Shown here: in pieces, positions 41,884 to 48,940 of the stretch
Layout: every line of letters starts with the position of its first letter
Numbering within the stretch: the stretch's first letter is position 1
NCBI RefSeq assembly: GCF_003857035.1
Contig: NZ_QGSY01000282.1
Span: 1 to 64,000, forward strand
Length of the DNA stretch: 64,000 nt
From: Micromonospora arida
GTDB lineage: Bacteria > Actinomycetota > Actinomycetes > Mycobacteriales > Micromonosporaceae
Direction of reading: 5' to 3'
Notes under the pieces: generated by a model
Seen by the model: the letters and a program-made list of their open reading frames with translations, nothing else
The model's database searches: none
What the model was told of the DNA's origin: nothing
Made by a program: the position numbers and the translations under genes

Positions 41884-41920
41884 GGTGTGGCTGCCGTGCC
41901 GGCGGTACGGCAGCCACACC
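41884..41920 (-). terminator. Terminator hairpin after the TraR/DksA-type gene
   Basis: GGTGTGGCTGCCGT (41884-41897) and ACGGCAGCCACACC (41907-41920) form a perfect 14-bp stem with a 9-nt loop, 7 bp past the stop of the TraR/DksA-type gene. It isolates that gene from the oxygenase operon in the same direction. No T-tract is present. Confidence 0.8.
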
Positions 41921-41926
41921 CGGGCG

Positions 41927-42259
41927 TCACCTGTTCTGCTTCTCCTGGCACGGCACGCAGAAGCGAGCGTGCGGGAGAATTTCGAGCCGCTCGGCCGGGA
42001 TGCTCTGGCCGCACCTCTGGCAGGCACCGTAGGTGCCGTCGCTGATCCGGTTCAGCGCACCGGTGATCTGCTCGATGTTCTGGCGGGTGGCCAGCAGCAG
42101 CGCGGCCTGGTTGTGGGCCTCGCCGGGGTCGCCGGTGTCCGCGTTGAGCTCGGTCAGTTCCCGCAGCCGAGCCGTCTGGGTGGCGAAGTCGTCCGCCAGG
42201 GACGCTCGTAGGTCAGCCAGCCAACTCTGGTCGAGAGTAGGACGATGATCGACGCTCAT
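41927..42259 (-). CDS. TraR/DksA-type zinc-finger protein
   Basis: 110 residues from the ATG at 42259 (MSVDHRPTLDQSWLADLRASLADDFATQTARLRELTE), with GGAAGG before it. A coiled-coil hairpin (residues 10-75) is followed by the C4 zinc finger CQRCGQSIPAERLEI, with the second pair in HARFCVPCQ. DksA-like proteins bind in the RNA polymerase secondary channel; in actinobacteria related proteins modulate rRNA and stress transcription. The gene follows an unusual leader containing an intrinsic terminator and a long upstream ORF, which suggests attenuation. Confidence 0.9.
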   Translation of the reverse strand: MSVDHRPTLDQSWLADLRASLADDFATQTARLRELTELNADTGDPGEAHNQAALLLATRQNIEQITGALNRISDGTYGACQRCGQSIPAERLEILPHARFCVPCQEKQNR

Positions 42260-42533
42260 GATCTGCCTTCCAGGGAAAACGGGTGGGAAAAACAAAAAGG
42301 GCCGAAGCTTGGATAGCTTCGCCCTGGCGGTCGTTCTGGGTATGCAACGACTCCGCAGGTGGGCCTCGGCCGGTTCGCATCGGGCTCGACGTTGTGCGCG
42401 CGGGCGCGGTGTGCGGCGCGCGGACAACCGGCACCCGCATGTCGGCCTTGGGACGGGTCGCCGTCGGCACGCGCACAGCACCGCCCACCGCCACCTCGGT
42501 GGCGGCGGGCGAGCGGAAGGTCACCGGCGGCAT
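42213..42533 (-). CDS. Leaderless upstream ORF running through the attenuator
   Basis: 106 codons (MPPVTFRSPAATEVAVGGAV) starting at the predicted transcription start of the promoter at 42540-42568, so the mRNA would begin with AUG. Third-position G/C is high in the first half and falls later. The frame passes through the terminator stem (42298-42325) and ends 46 nt inside the TraR/DksA gene. A ribosome moving along it would melt the terminator. Whether the peptide itself has a role is unknown. Confidence 0.4.
   Translation of the reverse strand: MPPVTFRSPAATEVAVGGAVRVPTATRPKADMRVPVVRAPHTAPARTTSSPMRTGRGPPAESLHTQNDRQGEAIQASALFVFPTRFPWKADHERRSSSYSRPELAG
42288..42325 (-). terminator. Intrinsic terminator (attenuator) in the leader of the TraR/DksA-type gene
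   Basis: On the minus strand AGGGC-GAAGCT pairs with AGCTTC-G-GCCCT (42325-42298, one bulged base, 5-nt loop), followed directly by TTTTTGTTTTT (42298-42288). This is a classic stem plus U-tract, the only one of that kind I see in the window. It lies upstream of the gene's ribosome-binding site, so it would block expression unless bypassed. Confidence 0.75.
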
Positions 42534-42539
42534 GCCCCA

Positions 42540-42568
42540 ACCATAGAGTGGCGTTGCCCTAATGCCAA
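42540..42568 (-). promoter_or_regulatory. Strong promoter of the TraR/DksA-type leader
   Basis: On the minus strand TTGGCA (42568-42563), 17 bp, TATGGT (42545-42540), close to the sigma-70 consensus. The expected start site coincides with an ATG at 42533. Confidence 0.65.
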
Positions 42569-42683
42569 CGTTCGCGGCGGGACCTCGTTCCGGCCACGAA
42601 CTGCCACTTTTCGCCGTAATAGGGCCGTTGCCCGAATCGATCGACGCCGTCCGGTTCTCCGTTGGCACGGTGTCGCCGGTTGG

Positions 42684-43418
42684 TCAGCCCGGTGTGAGGA
42701 GGCAGAACTCGTTGCCCTCCGGGTCGGCGAGCACCCGCCACGGGACGTCCTGCCCCAGGTCGATGGGGGTCGCACCGAGACTCCGCAGCCTGGCCGCCTC
42801 GACCTCCGGGTCGTCACCGGGGTACGGGCGGACGTCGAGGTGGACGCGGTTCCACCCGCTCTTCACGTCAGGGGTACGGACGAACTCCAGATAGGGGCCG
42901 ACACCCTTGGCGGAGCGCAGTCTCGCACCCTGATCGGTCACCTCGTGCAGGGTCCAGTCCGTGGCCTCGCTCCAGAACCGGGCCATGGCTCGCGGATCGG
43001 CGCAGTCGACCACCACGGCGGCGATCGGTCCGGTGTCCCGGTAGAGCGCCCGGGGCTCCAGCACGCAGAACTCGTTGCCCTCCGGGTCGACCATGACCGT
43101 CCACGGCACACCGCCCTGGCCCACGTCGGCGGCGGTTGCGCCGAGATCCGTCAGGCGGGCGACCACCTGCGCCTGGTGGGCCGCCGAGGTGGTGGCGAGG
43201 TCCACGTGCACGCGGTTCTTCACCGTCTTGGGCTCCGAGGAGACGATGAGGTCGACGCAGACAGCGACGGGGTCAGGGTAGACGAAGCCCTCGGGTTCGA
43301 GGTTGGTCACGCCGGGTCCCTCACTGGAGATTTCCCAGCCGAGCGCCTGCGCCCAGAATCCGCCCAGCGTGGAGTCGTCCCGAGCCTTCATGTTGATCTG
43401 AACAAGCCGTGTCGCCAT
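42684..43418 (-). CDS. Two-domain VOC (glyoxalase-like) protein
   Basis: 244 residues with two tandem vicinal-oxygen-chelate domains. Domain 1: MATRLVQINMKARDDSTLGGFWAQALGWEISSEGP up to VMVDPEGNEFCVLEP. Domain 2: GPIAAVVVDCADPRAMARFWSEATDWTLHEV up to VLADPEGNEFCLLTPG. The repeated DPEGNEFC ending is the Glyoxalase_6 hallmark in actinobacteria. The function is unknown; such proteins often confer drug tolerance or act as small hydrolases. Confidence 0.85.
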   Translation of the reverse strand: MATRLVQINMKARDDSTLGGFWAQALGWEISSEGPGVTNLEPEGFVYPDPVAVCVDLIVSSEPKTVKNRVHVDLATTSAAHQAQVVARLTDLGATAADVGQGGVPWTVMVDPEGNEFCVLEPRALYRDTGPIAAVVVDCADPRAMARFWSEATDWTLHEVTDQGARLRSAKGVGPYLEFVRTPDVKSGWNRVHLDVRPYPGDDPEVEAARLRSLGATPIDLGQDVPWRVLADPEGNEFCLLTPG

Positions 43419-43475
43419 GCCGCGATGCTAGGGCCTGTGCCCACGTCTCGCTGACCGTCGTCGCCGCCTAGCGCA

Positions 43476-43835
43476 CTACCGTCCGCGATCGTCCGGGAGC
43501 TGCTCCTTCGTCAGGTGGAGCAGCCACCCCTCGCCGGTGCGGATGAGCGCGTATCGCCGGCGACCGGTGCGGCCGTGCAACGTGAACAGCATCCGGCGGT
43601 CGGTGCGATCATGCTCCTCCCAGGTGCCGATGTCGGCGATCGACTTGTCGACGTCCTCGTAGGTGAGGTGAGCGAGGTCGTGGTCGGGCACGGCGATCGC
43701 GAGCCGGTTGTCGCTGGGGCTGTCCGGTAGACCGCGAGGCACCGCCCACGAGCGCAGCACACCATCTTCCTCGAGCCGCAGGTCGAAGTGCGGTCGTGGT
43801 TTGCGGTGGTGGTGCAGGACGAAGGCGGGTGCCAC
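43476..43835 (-). CDS. Stand-alone LigD 3'-phosphoesterase-domain protein
   Basis: 119 residues from a GTG start. It carries the PE-domain pattern FVLHHHRKPRPHFDLRLEEDGVLRSWAVPRGLP (catalytic His, Asp and Arg region) and DRRMLFTLHGRTGRRRYALIRTGEGWLLHLTKEQ. In bacterial NHEJ the LigD PE domain trims 3' ends of DNA breaks; free-standing versions of this size are known in actinobacteria. No Ku, ligase or polymerase gene is adjacent, so the context does not help. Confidence 0.87.
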   Translation of the reverse strand: MAPAFVLHHHRKPRPHFDLRLEEDGVLRSWAVPRGLPDSPSDNRLAIAVPDHDLAHLTYEDVDKSIADIGTWEEHDRTDRRMLFTLHGRTGRRRYALIRTGEGWLLHLTKEQLPDDRGR

Positions 43836-43916
43836 TCCCCCATTGTCGGCGCAGGCCGGCCCTCCCGCCTGTCGACGCGATCACCTCACGCGGCCGAACC
43901 CACCGTCAGTCACTTT

Positions 43917-43948
43917 TTGCGTGACACGCATATTTGCGTGTCACGCAA
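43917..43948. promoter_or_regulatory. Doubled TetR-type operator
   Basis: Arms of 14 bp (43917-43930 and 43935-43948) are perfect reverse complements around TATT. Each half is itself a palindrome, TGCGTGACACGCA (43918-43930) and TGCGTGTCACGCA (43935-43947), with centres 17 bp apart, as if for two dimers. It overlaps the -35 of a promoter whose -10 TAGCGT (43956-43961) puts the start site at the TetR ATG. Confidence 0.75.
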
Positions 43949-43967
43949 TTTGTGCTAGCGTGGCGGC

Positions 43968-44588
43968 ATGACGGGGCTGCGGGAGCGCAAGAAGGCCGAG
44001 ACGCGGGCGGCGCTTGGTTGGGCTGCGATCCACCTCACCGCGGAGCGTGGCTACGACAACGTCCGCGTCGAGGACATCGCCGAGGCTGCCGGCGTCTCCC
44101 CGCGTACCTTCAACAACTACTTCTCCAGCAAGGCCGAGGCGATCGCCTCCCGCCACCTCGACCGCAGCCTGCGCACCGCCGCCGCGCTGCGCGAACGTCC
44201 CGCCGACGAGCCGCTCTGGGTGGCGCTCACCCAGGCCGCGCTGGATCAGTTCACGCGCGGTCCCGAGGTCGAGGCGATGCCCTCCCCCGACCATGCCCGG
44301 TGGGTGGCCGGCGTACGCACCATGCTCGCCGAGCCCGCGCTACAGGGCGAGCGGCTGCGCGCCACCGCCCTCGCCGAGGCCGAGCTTGCCGCGGCGGTCG
44401 CCGAGCGCACCGGCACCGACCTCGCCACCGACATGTACCCGAGGCTCGTCGCGGCCGCCGCCAGCGCCGCCGTCGTCGTCGCCATGCAGCACTATCTCGA
44501 CAGCGCCGACCCACCCGCCCCGATCGAACGCCTCATCACCGACGCCTTCACCCAGGTCGCCGCCGGCCTCCCGGCCCCACCCCGCTGA
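43968..44588 (+). CDS. TetR-family regulator
   Basis: 206 residues (MTGLRERKKAETRAALGWAAIHLTAERGYDNVRVEDIAEAAGVSPRTFNNYFSSKAEAIASRHL), a canonical TetR DNA-binding domain with the NYFSSK recognition helix. The variable C-terminal ligand domain ends ERLITDAFTQVAAGLPAPPR. The mRNA is predicted leaderless. The doubled operator over its promoter indicates strong autorepression. The FAD monooxygenase 122 bp downstream is the probable partner gene, so the ligand may be an aromatic compound or drug. Confidence 0.92.
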   Translation: MTGLRERKKAETRAALGWAAIHLTAERGYDNVRVEDIAEAAGVSPRTFNNYFSSKAEAIASRHLDRSLRTAAALRERPADEPLWVALTQAALDQFTRGPEVEAMPSPDHARWVAGVRTMLAEPALQGERLRATALAEAELAAAVAERTGTDLATDMYPRLVAAAASAAVVVAMQHYLDSADPPAPIERLITDAFTQVAAGLPAPPR

Positions 44589-44710
44589 AGCTCCGCCCTC
44601 ACGCAGGCACCACCTCACCCACGTCTCCAGCCGCATCACAGTCCCGCGGCGGGCCGGCCACGTGCCGCGCCTGCCGTGGCGATGACGCGCACCCCGAAGG
44701 GATCACGACC

Positions 44711-46210
44711 ATGATCGACGTCGCCATCGTCGGAGCCGGCCCCAACGGCCTCATGCTCGCCTGCGAACTGGCCCTCGCCGGCGTGCACCCCGTCGTCCTC
44801 GAACGCCACGCCGCGCCCACCGGCGAGCCCCGCGCCAACGGCCTCGTGGGACAGGTCGTCCGCCTGCTCGACCGACGCGGCCTCTACGCGCGGCTCAGCG
44901 GTGAGAGCACCCCGCCGGCCCCTCAACCGGCCTTCACCTTCGGCGCGTTCCCGCTGGATCTCACAATGCTCGCGGAGAACCCGCACTACGTGCTCGGAGT
45001 GCCGCAAGCCCAGCTCGAGGCCGGTCTCGCCGTCCGAGCCGCCGAGCTCGGAGTCGACCTGCGCCGCGGCCACGAGGTCGTCGACCTCCGCCAACGCCTC
45101 GACGCGGTCGAGGTCCACCTCGCCGACGGTACGCAGCTCACCAGTCGCTTCGTCGTTGGTGCCGACGGCGGCCGCAGCGTGGTGCGCCGCCTCGCCGGTA
45201 TCGACTTCCCCGGTGTCACCAACGACCGGTCGATCTCCCGCACCGCCACGGTGACCGTGCCTGCGTCGTCCCTCGACCCTGAGACAGGCGGCCTGCGCGT
45301 CCCCGGTTACGGTGTCGTCCCGCCGTTCCAGCACACCCGCACCACGCGTGGCCTGATCGCCTGGGCCCCGTTCCCCGGCCGCCCGGCGATCCTGAGCACG
45401 ACGGAGTGGCCCGACCCGCCAACGAACGACGAGACCCCGATGAGCCTGGCGGAACTCCGCGCCAGCGTCGCCCGGGTGCTCGGTGCCGACATCCCCCTCG
45501 GCCCGCCTGACGGCCCCGGCCTGCTGCGGCGCTTGACCGGCCGCAACACCCGCATCGCCGCCCGCTACCGCGCCGACCGGGTGCTGCTGGTTGGCGACGC
45601 CGCGCACGTGCACCCCGCGATGGGCGGCCCTGGCCTCAACCTGGGCCTACAGGACGCGGTCAACCTGGGTTGGAAGCTCGCCGCCACGGTGCGCGGCTGG
45701 GCACCGAAGGGCCTGCTCGACACCTACGAAAGCGAGCGTCGCCCCGTCGCCGAACGGGTCGTCATGTCCACCCAGGCGCAGTCGGCGCTCATCGGCCCTG
45801 GCGACGAGATCAGCGGCTTGCGGGAACTCTTCGCCGAACTGCTGCGCAAGCCGGAGGTGACCGGGCACATCGCGGCGCTGATGTCCGGTGCGGACATCCG
45901 CTACCCCGCCGATCCCGCCGACCCTCTGGCCGGCCGCTGCGCGCCCGACGTGGTCGTGCACACCGAGCACGGTGCGACACGCCTCGCCGAGCTGACCCGC
46001 ACCGCCCGGCCGCTGCTGCTGGACTCCACGGGTGCCTACGCCGGGATCGCCGCACCATGGCGAGACCGGGTCGACGTGGTCACCGGCTCACTGGAGGGCA
46101 CGACAGCGGCCGCGTTGCTCGTACGCCCCGACTGCTTCATCGCCTGGTCCGCCGGGGACGCCGGCACGCTGCGCGCCTCGCTCGCCCACCACTTCGGCCT
46201 TCCACGATGA
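44711..46210 (+). CDS. FAD-dependent aromatic/polyketide-type monooxygenase
   Basis: 499 residues from the ATG at 44711; the longer frame from 43934 is a shadow of the TetR gene. FAD binding MIDVAIVGAGPNGLMLACELALAGVHPVVLERH, GD-type motif SRFVVGADGGRSVVRRLAGIDFPG and second FAD motif DRVLLVGDAAHVHPAMGGPGLNLGLQDAVNLGWKLA. The thioredoxin-like C-terminal end is short. It resembles rifampicin and anthracycline hydroxylases, so antibiotic inactivation is possible. Control by the TetR gene just upstream is likely. Confidence 0.88.
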   Translation: MIDVAIVGAGPNGLMLACELALAGVHPVVLERHAAPTGEPRANGLVGQVVRLLDRRGLYARLSGESTPPAPQPAFTFGAFPLDLTMLAENPHYVLGVPQAQLEAGLAVRAAELGVDLRRGHEVVDLRQRLDAVEVHLADGTQLTSRFVVGADGGRSVVRRLAGIDFPGVTNDRSISRTATVTVPASSLDPETGGLRVPGYGVVPPFQHTRTTRGLIAWAPFPGRPAILSTTEWPDPPTNDETPMSLAELRASVARVLGADIPLGPPDGPGLLRRLTGRNTRIAARYRADRVLLVGDAAHVHPAMGGPGLNLGLQDAVNLGWKLAATVRGWAPKGLLDTYESERRPVAERVVMSTQAQSALIGPGDEISGLRELFAELLRKPEVTGHIAALMSGADIRYPADPADPLAGRCAPDVVVHTEHGATRLAELTRTARPLLLDSTGAYAGIAAPWRDRVDVVTGSLEGTTAAALLVRPDCFIAWSAGDAGTLRASLAHHFGLPR

Positions 46211-46238
46211 CCACGAACCCATCTCGGGCTGGCCCTCT

Positions 46239-47360
46239 TCAGCGTGTCTTTGCGGCGTCGTACGCCTTCCAGTCCTCGAGCGGAGTGAGCGGAACCGGCA
46301 CGGGCCGCTGTGCCGTCGTCGTCAGCTCGATCCGCTGGCCTTCGCTCGCCGACCGGAGCAGGCTGGTCATGGTTTCGAGTACGTGCAGTGCGACGTCGCC
46401 GTCAGCGCGCGGGGGACGCTGACCGTCGGCCCTGACAAGGTCGATCAGACCGATGCCCCGGGAAGCCTTGGCGTAACCAGCCTGCGGTTCGAGAGCGCGC
46501 CATTCGGTGCCGCCGAGCGGGAAGAGGCGGACCTCACCGTCGAAGTAGTTGGGATCGGGTACGGCGAGCGTGCCGGTCTCCCCGTGCACCTCGATCGGCG
46601 CGGCCGTCGTCCTGACGCCGTCGAAGCTGGTCGTGATGGTGGAGAGCGCACCGTTGGCGTGCTCCAGTACGCCGGTGAGGTGGGTGTCCACATCCACCGG
46701 GATCCGCTGGCCGGTGCGGGGGCCCGAGCCGATGACGCGCTCGGCGCGTAGACGGCTGGAGGCTCCGGTCACCGCCCGGACCGGCCCGAGCAGGTGGATG
46801 AGCGCCGAGATGTAGTACGGCCCCATGTCCAGCATCGGGCCACCGCCCGGGGCGTAGTAGAAGTCGGGATTGGGATGCCAGCGTTCGTGTCCCGGAGTGA
46901 CCATGACGGCCGACGCGGACATCGGGCGGCCGATGAGCCCGCCGTCGATCGCCGCCCGCGCCGTCTGCGTACCCGTACCCAGGACGGTGTCCGGCGCGCA
47001 CCCGACGCGCACGCCCGCCGACGCGGCCCGATCGATGATCGAGCGGCCGTCCGAAAACGTCACGGCGAGCGGCTTTTCCACATACACGTTCCTGCCGGCG
47101 TCGATCGTGGCCAGCGAGATGTCGGCATGCGCCGCGGGGATGGTGAGGTTGAGCACCGTCTGCACGTCCGGGCGGGCGAGCAGGCGCTCGACGCTCATCG
47201 CCTCGGCTCCAGGAATCGTGGCCGCGACCTCGGCCGACCGGGAGGCGTCGAGGTCGGCCACCGCGACGATGTTGACCTCAGGGTGGTCCGCGAGTGTGTC
47301 CAGGTACGCGCGGGAGATGACCCCGAGACCTATGACGCCGACGCGGTGCGGGTCGCCCAC
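46239..47360 (-). CDS. Gfo/Idh/MocA-family oxidoreductase
   Basis: 373 residues from a GTG at 47360 inside the end of the ThuA gene. NAD-binding RVGVIGLGVISRAYLDTLADHPEVNIVAVADLDASRSAEVA, the family EKP motif in NVYVEKPLAVTF, and a substrate domain with YYAPGGGPMLDMGPYYISALIHLLGPV (catalytic Asp/Tyr/His region). Members oxidise sugars or inositols. The pairing with ThuA, a recurrent partner in trehalose/sucrose-analogue catabolism, suggests a disaccharide derivative. No sugar transporter is nearby. Confidence 0.9.
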   Translation of the reverse strand: MGDPHRVGVIGLGVISRAYLDTLADHPEVNIVAVADLDASRSAEVAATIPGAEAMSVERLLARPDVQTVLNLTIPAAHADISLATIDAGRNVYVEKPLAVTFSDGRSIIDRAASAGVRVGCAPDTVLGTGTQTARAAIDGGLIGRPMSASAVMVTPGHERWHPNPDFYYAPGGGPMLDMGPYYISALIHLLGPVRAVTGASSRLRAERVIGSGPRTGQRIPVDVDTHLTGVLEHANGALSTITTSFDGVRTTAAPIEVHGETGTLAVPDPNYFDGEVRLFPLGGTEWRALEPQAGYAKASRGIGLIDLVRADGQRPPRADGDVALHVLETMTSLLRSASEGQRIELTTTAQRPVPVPLTPLEDWKAYDAAKTR

Positions 47361-48040
47361 ACCATCCCCCTCTCGATCACGGTACGGACATCCGCGTGCT
47401 CCAGCACGTCGAGGCTGTGCCCAGGGGTGGTCACGACGATGCGCCCGGCACCCCACTGCCGGGTCCAGATCGCCGGTGAGGTGACCGGGCGATGCCACGG
47501 ATGCCACGCCTGCGTCGGGTGGGTGGTCACGGCCAGCACGTCGATCAGGTCATCGTGCAGCACCCAGTACTGTTCGGTGACCAGGTCGAAGGCCTCGATG
47601 CCCGCAGTGATCGGGTGCTCCCGGCCGAGGTCGATGACGCGCACCGTGTGTGGCAGGAAGTTGTCCTCCGGGCCGCCGTGACGCTCACACGGCTCCAAGC
47701 CCGGATGGGTCGCGAACTGGCCGCCCACCAGGTGCAGGTATTCCGATGACGCGCGGAACGAGTCCACGATGCCGCCGTGCCAGCCGGTGAAGCCCGTGCC
47801 GGCGATGACCGCCGCGCTGAGGCCCGCCACCTGGTCCGCGGTGATCTGCGACATCGTCATGCACTGCACGACGAGGTCGGTCTCGGCCATCTCGGCGGCG
47901 TCGGCGTAGATCTCCGTCGACTCCTCGACCCGTACGGCATAGCCGCTTCGTTCGAGGAAGGGGAGGAACAATTCCGTCGCCTTGACCGGCTGGTGCCCCT
48001 CCCAACCGCCCCGAACCACCAATGCTCTCCGCTGCGCCAC
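47330..48040 (-). CDS. ThuA-domain protein
   Basis: 236 residues from a GTG at 48040 with GGAGGGAGC before it. ThuA/glutamine-amidotransferase-like fold: RRALVVRGGWEGHQPVKATELFLPFL, VIAGTGFTGWHGGIVDSFRASSEYLHLVGGQFATHPG, WGAGRIVVTTPGHSLDVLEHADVRTVIERGMVWAT. The ThuA family acts on 3-keto-sugars in disaccharide degradation. It overlaps the downstream oxidoreductase by 31 bp, and the two are probably one operon. Confidence 0.88.
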   Translation of the reverse strand: MAQRRALVVRGGWEGHQPVKATELFLPFLERSGYAVRVEESTEIYADAAEMAETDLVVQCMTMSQITADQVAGLSAAVIAGTGFTGWHGGIVDSFRASSEYLHLVGGQFATHPGLEPCERHGGPEDNFLPHTVRVIDLGREHPITAGIEAFDLVTEQYWVLHDDLIDVLAVTTHPTQAWHPWHRPVTSPAIWTRQWGAGRIVVTTPGHSLDVLEHADVRTVIERGMVWATRTASAS

Positions 48041-48369
48041 CGTCGCTCCCTCCCACGGTCCGTCGCCACCGGGCTGGCCCTTCCCGCCCCGACGACATGC
48101 CGCCGATGCCCGTACGTGTCGAGCACCGAAACCGTACCCGTGGTCGCCGACAAAGCCGACGTACGCCGGCTTCCGGATTCCACTTTGCCCGGTCGGCAGT
48201 CGCCGCACCACTGACGAAACCGGTGCTGGACCGGCGCAGAGGGGTCGGGGCCGGTCGGGTTGGATCGTGAGCATCGCGGCGGAGACGCCACAGGGCTCAC
48301 GACCGGCATCGACATGAGCTGACGACCGTGTCGATCACGGGTTTTCGCTGACGAAGCGCCCGTCGCGGA
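48041..48369. other. Gap without recognisable gene
   Basis: This 329-bp stretch lies upstream of the ThuA gene and past the end of the small basic-protein gene. Frames across it have poor third-position bias and no homology I can name. It presumably holds the thuA promoter, but I see no convincing boxes. Confidence 0.5.
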
Positions 48370-48597
48370 TCAGCCGCTACGGCGGTTACCCCACTGGCGA
48401 GGGCTCTGGACCGAGCCCCGGCCGCCGAAGTGCTGGCCCTTTCCGTGTGGTTGGGGCGAGGCCACCTTGCCCTTCGCGCGCCGGGCAGCCCGATTCGCCG
48501 GAACGGCCGGCGGCTCGGTCTCGGTCTCGGTTTCGGCCGCTGGTGAGGTCTCGGCAACCACCGTGGGGTCGTCCTGGGCGGGCTCAGGCTCCGGCAT
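48370..48597 (-). CDS. Small disordered, C-terminally basic protein
   Basis: 75 residues from the ATG at 48597, with AAGGAGAA in ideal position. The N-terminal half is acidic and Pro/Glu/Thr-rich (MPEPEPAQDDPTVVAETSP) and the C-terminal half basic (ANRAARRAKGKVASPQPHGKGQHFGG, ending RQWGNRRSG). No globular fold is expected. The NRAARRAKGK segment recurs in short actinobacterial proteins of unknown function and could bind nucleic acid. The longer frame to 48879 lacks support. Confidence 0.65.
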   Translation of the reverse strand: MPEPEPAQDDPTVVAETSPAAETETETEPPAVPANRAARRAKGKVASPQPHGKGQHFGGRGSVQSPRQWGNRRSG

Positions 48598-48776
48598 CGG
48601 GTTCTCCTTGGATCTGGTGGGGTCCTGCGGGCCATCGACGGCTGGCGGACGCGGACTGTCGGCGCCGGGGCGCGCGCCTTGACGGTAGCGCAACGCCAGG
48701 CCCCGCTCAGTGCTCCCCCACTCCGACGGGACAGTCGTTACCTGCTGGCCGCCGGCGCGGACGGCGTCTTCAGAAT

Positions 48777-48857
48777 TTCCGGGTACACGGGGATCAGATC
48801 GTCGAGCTCCACCTCTACGAGGACTCATTCCAGGTGGCCGACGCCTACGCCGAATGA
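48777..48857 (+). pseudogene. C-terminal fragment of a SnoaL-like (NTF2-fold) protein
   Basis: The last 26 codons before TGA read FRVHGDQIVELHLYEDSFQVADAYAE, the typical end of SnoaL/ketosteroid-isomerase-like proteins (FRV-x-DGxIV and a final short helix). Upstream the frame has no homology or start, so only the tail survives. It is the only recognisable feature in the 343-bp gap between 48597 and 48941. Confidence 0.5.
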
Positions 48858-48940
48858 CCGGCGTCACTGCGGCCCGCACATCCCGAGTACCGGGTTGTGC
48901 GGGCCGGAGGGTGGCTCAGTGGCACCGTCGAGACGACAAT

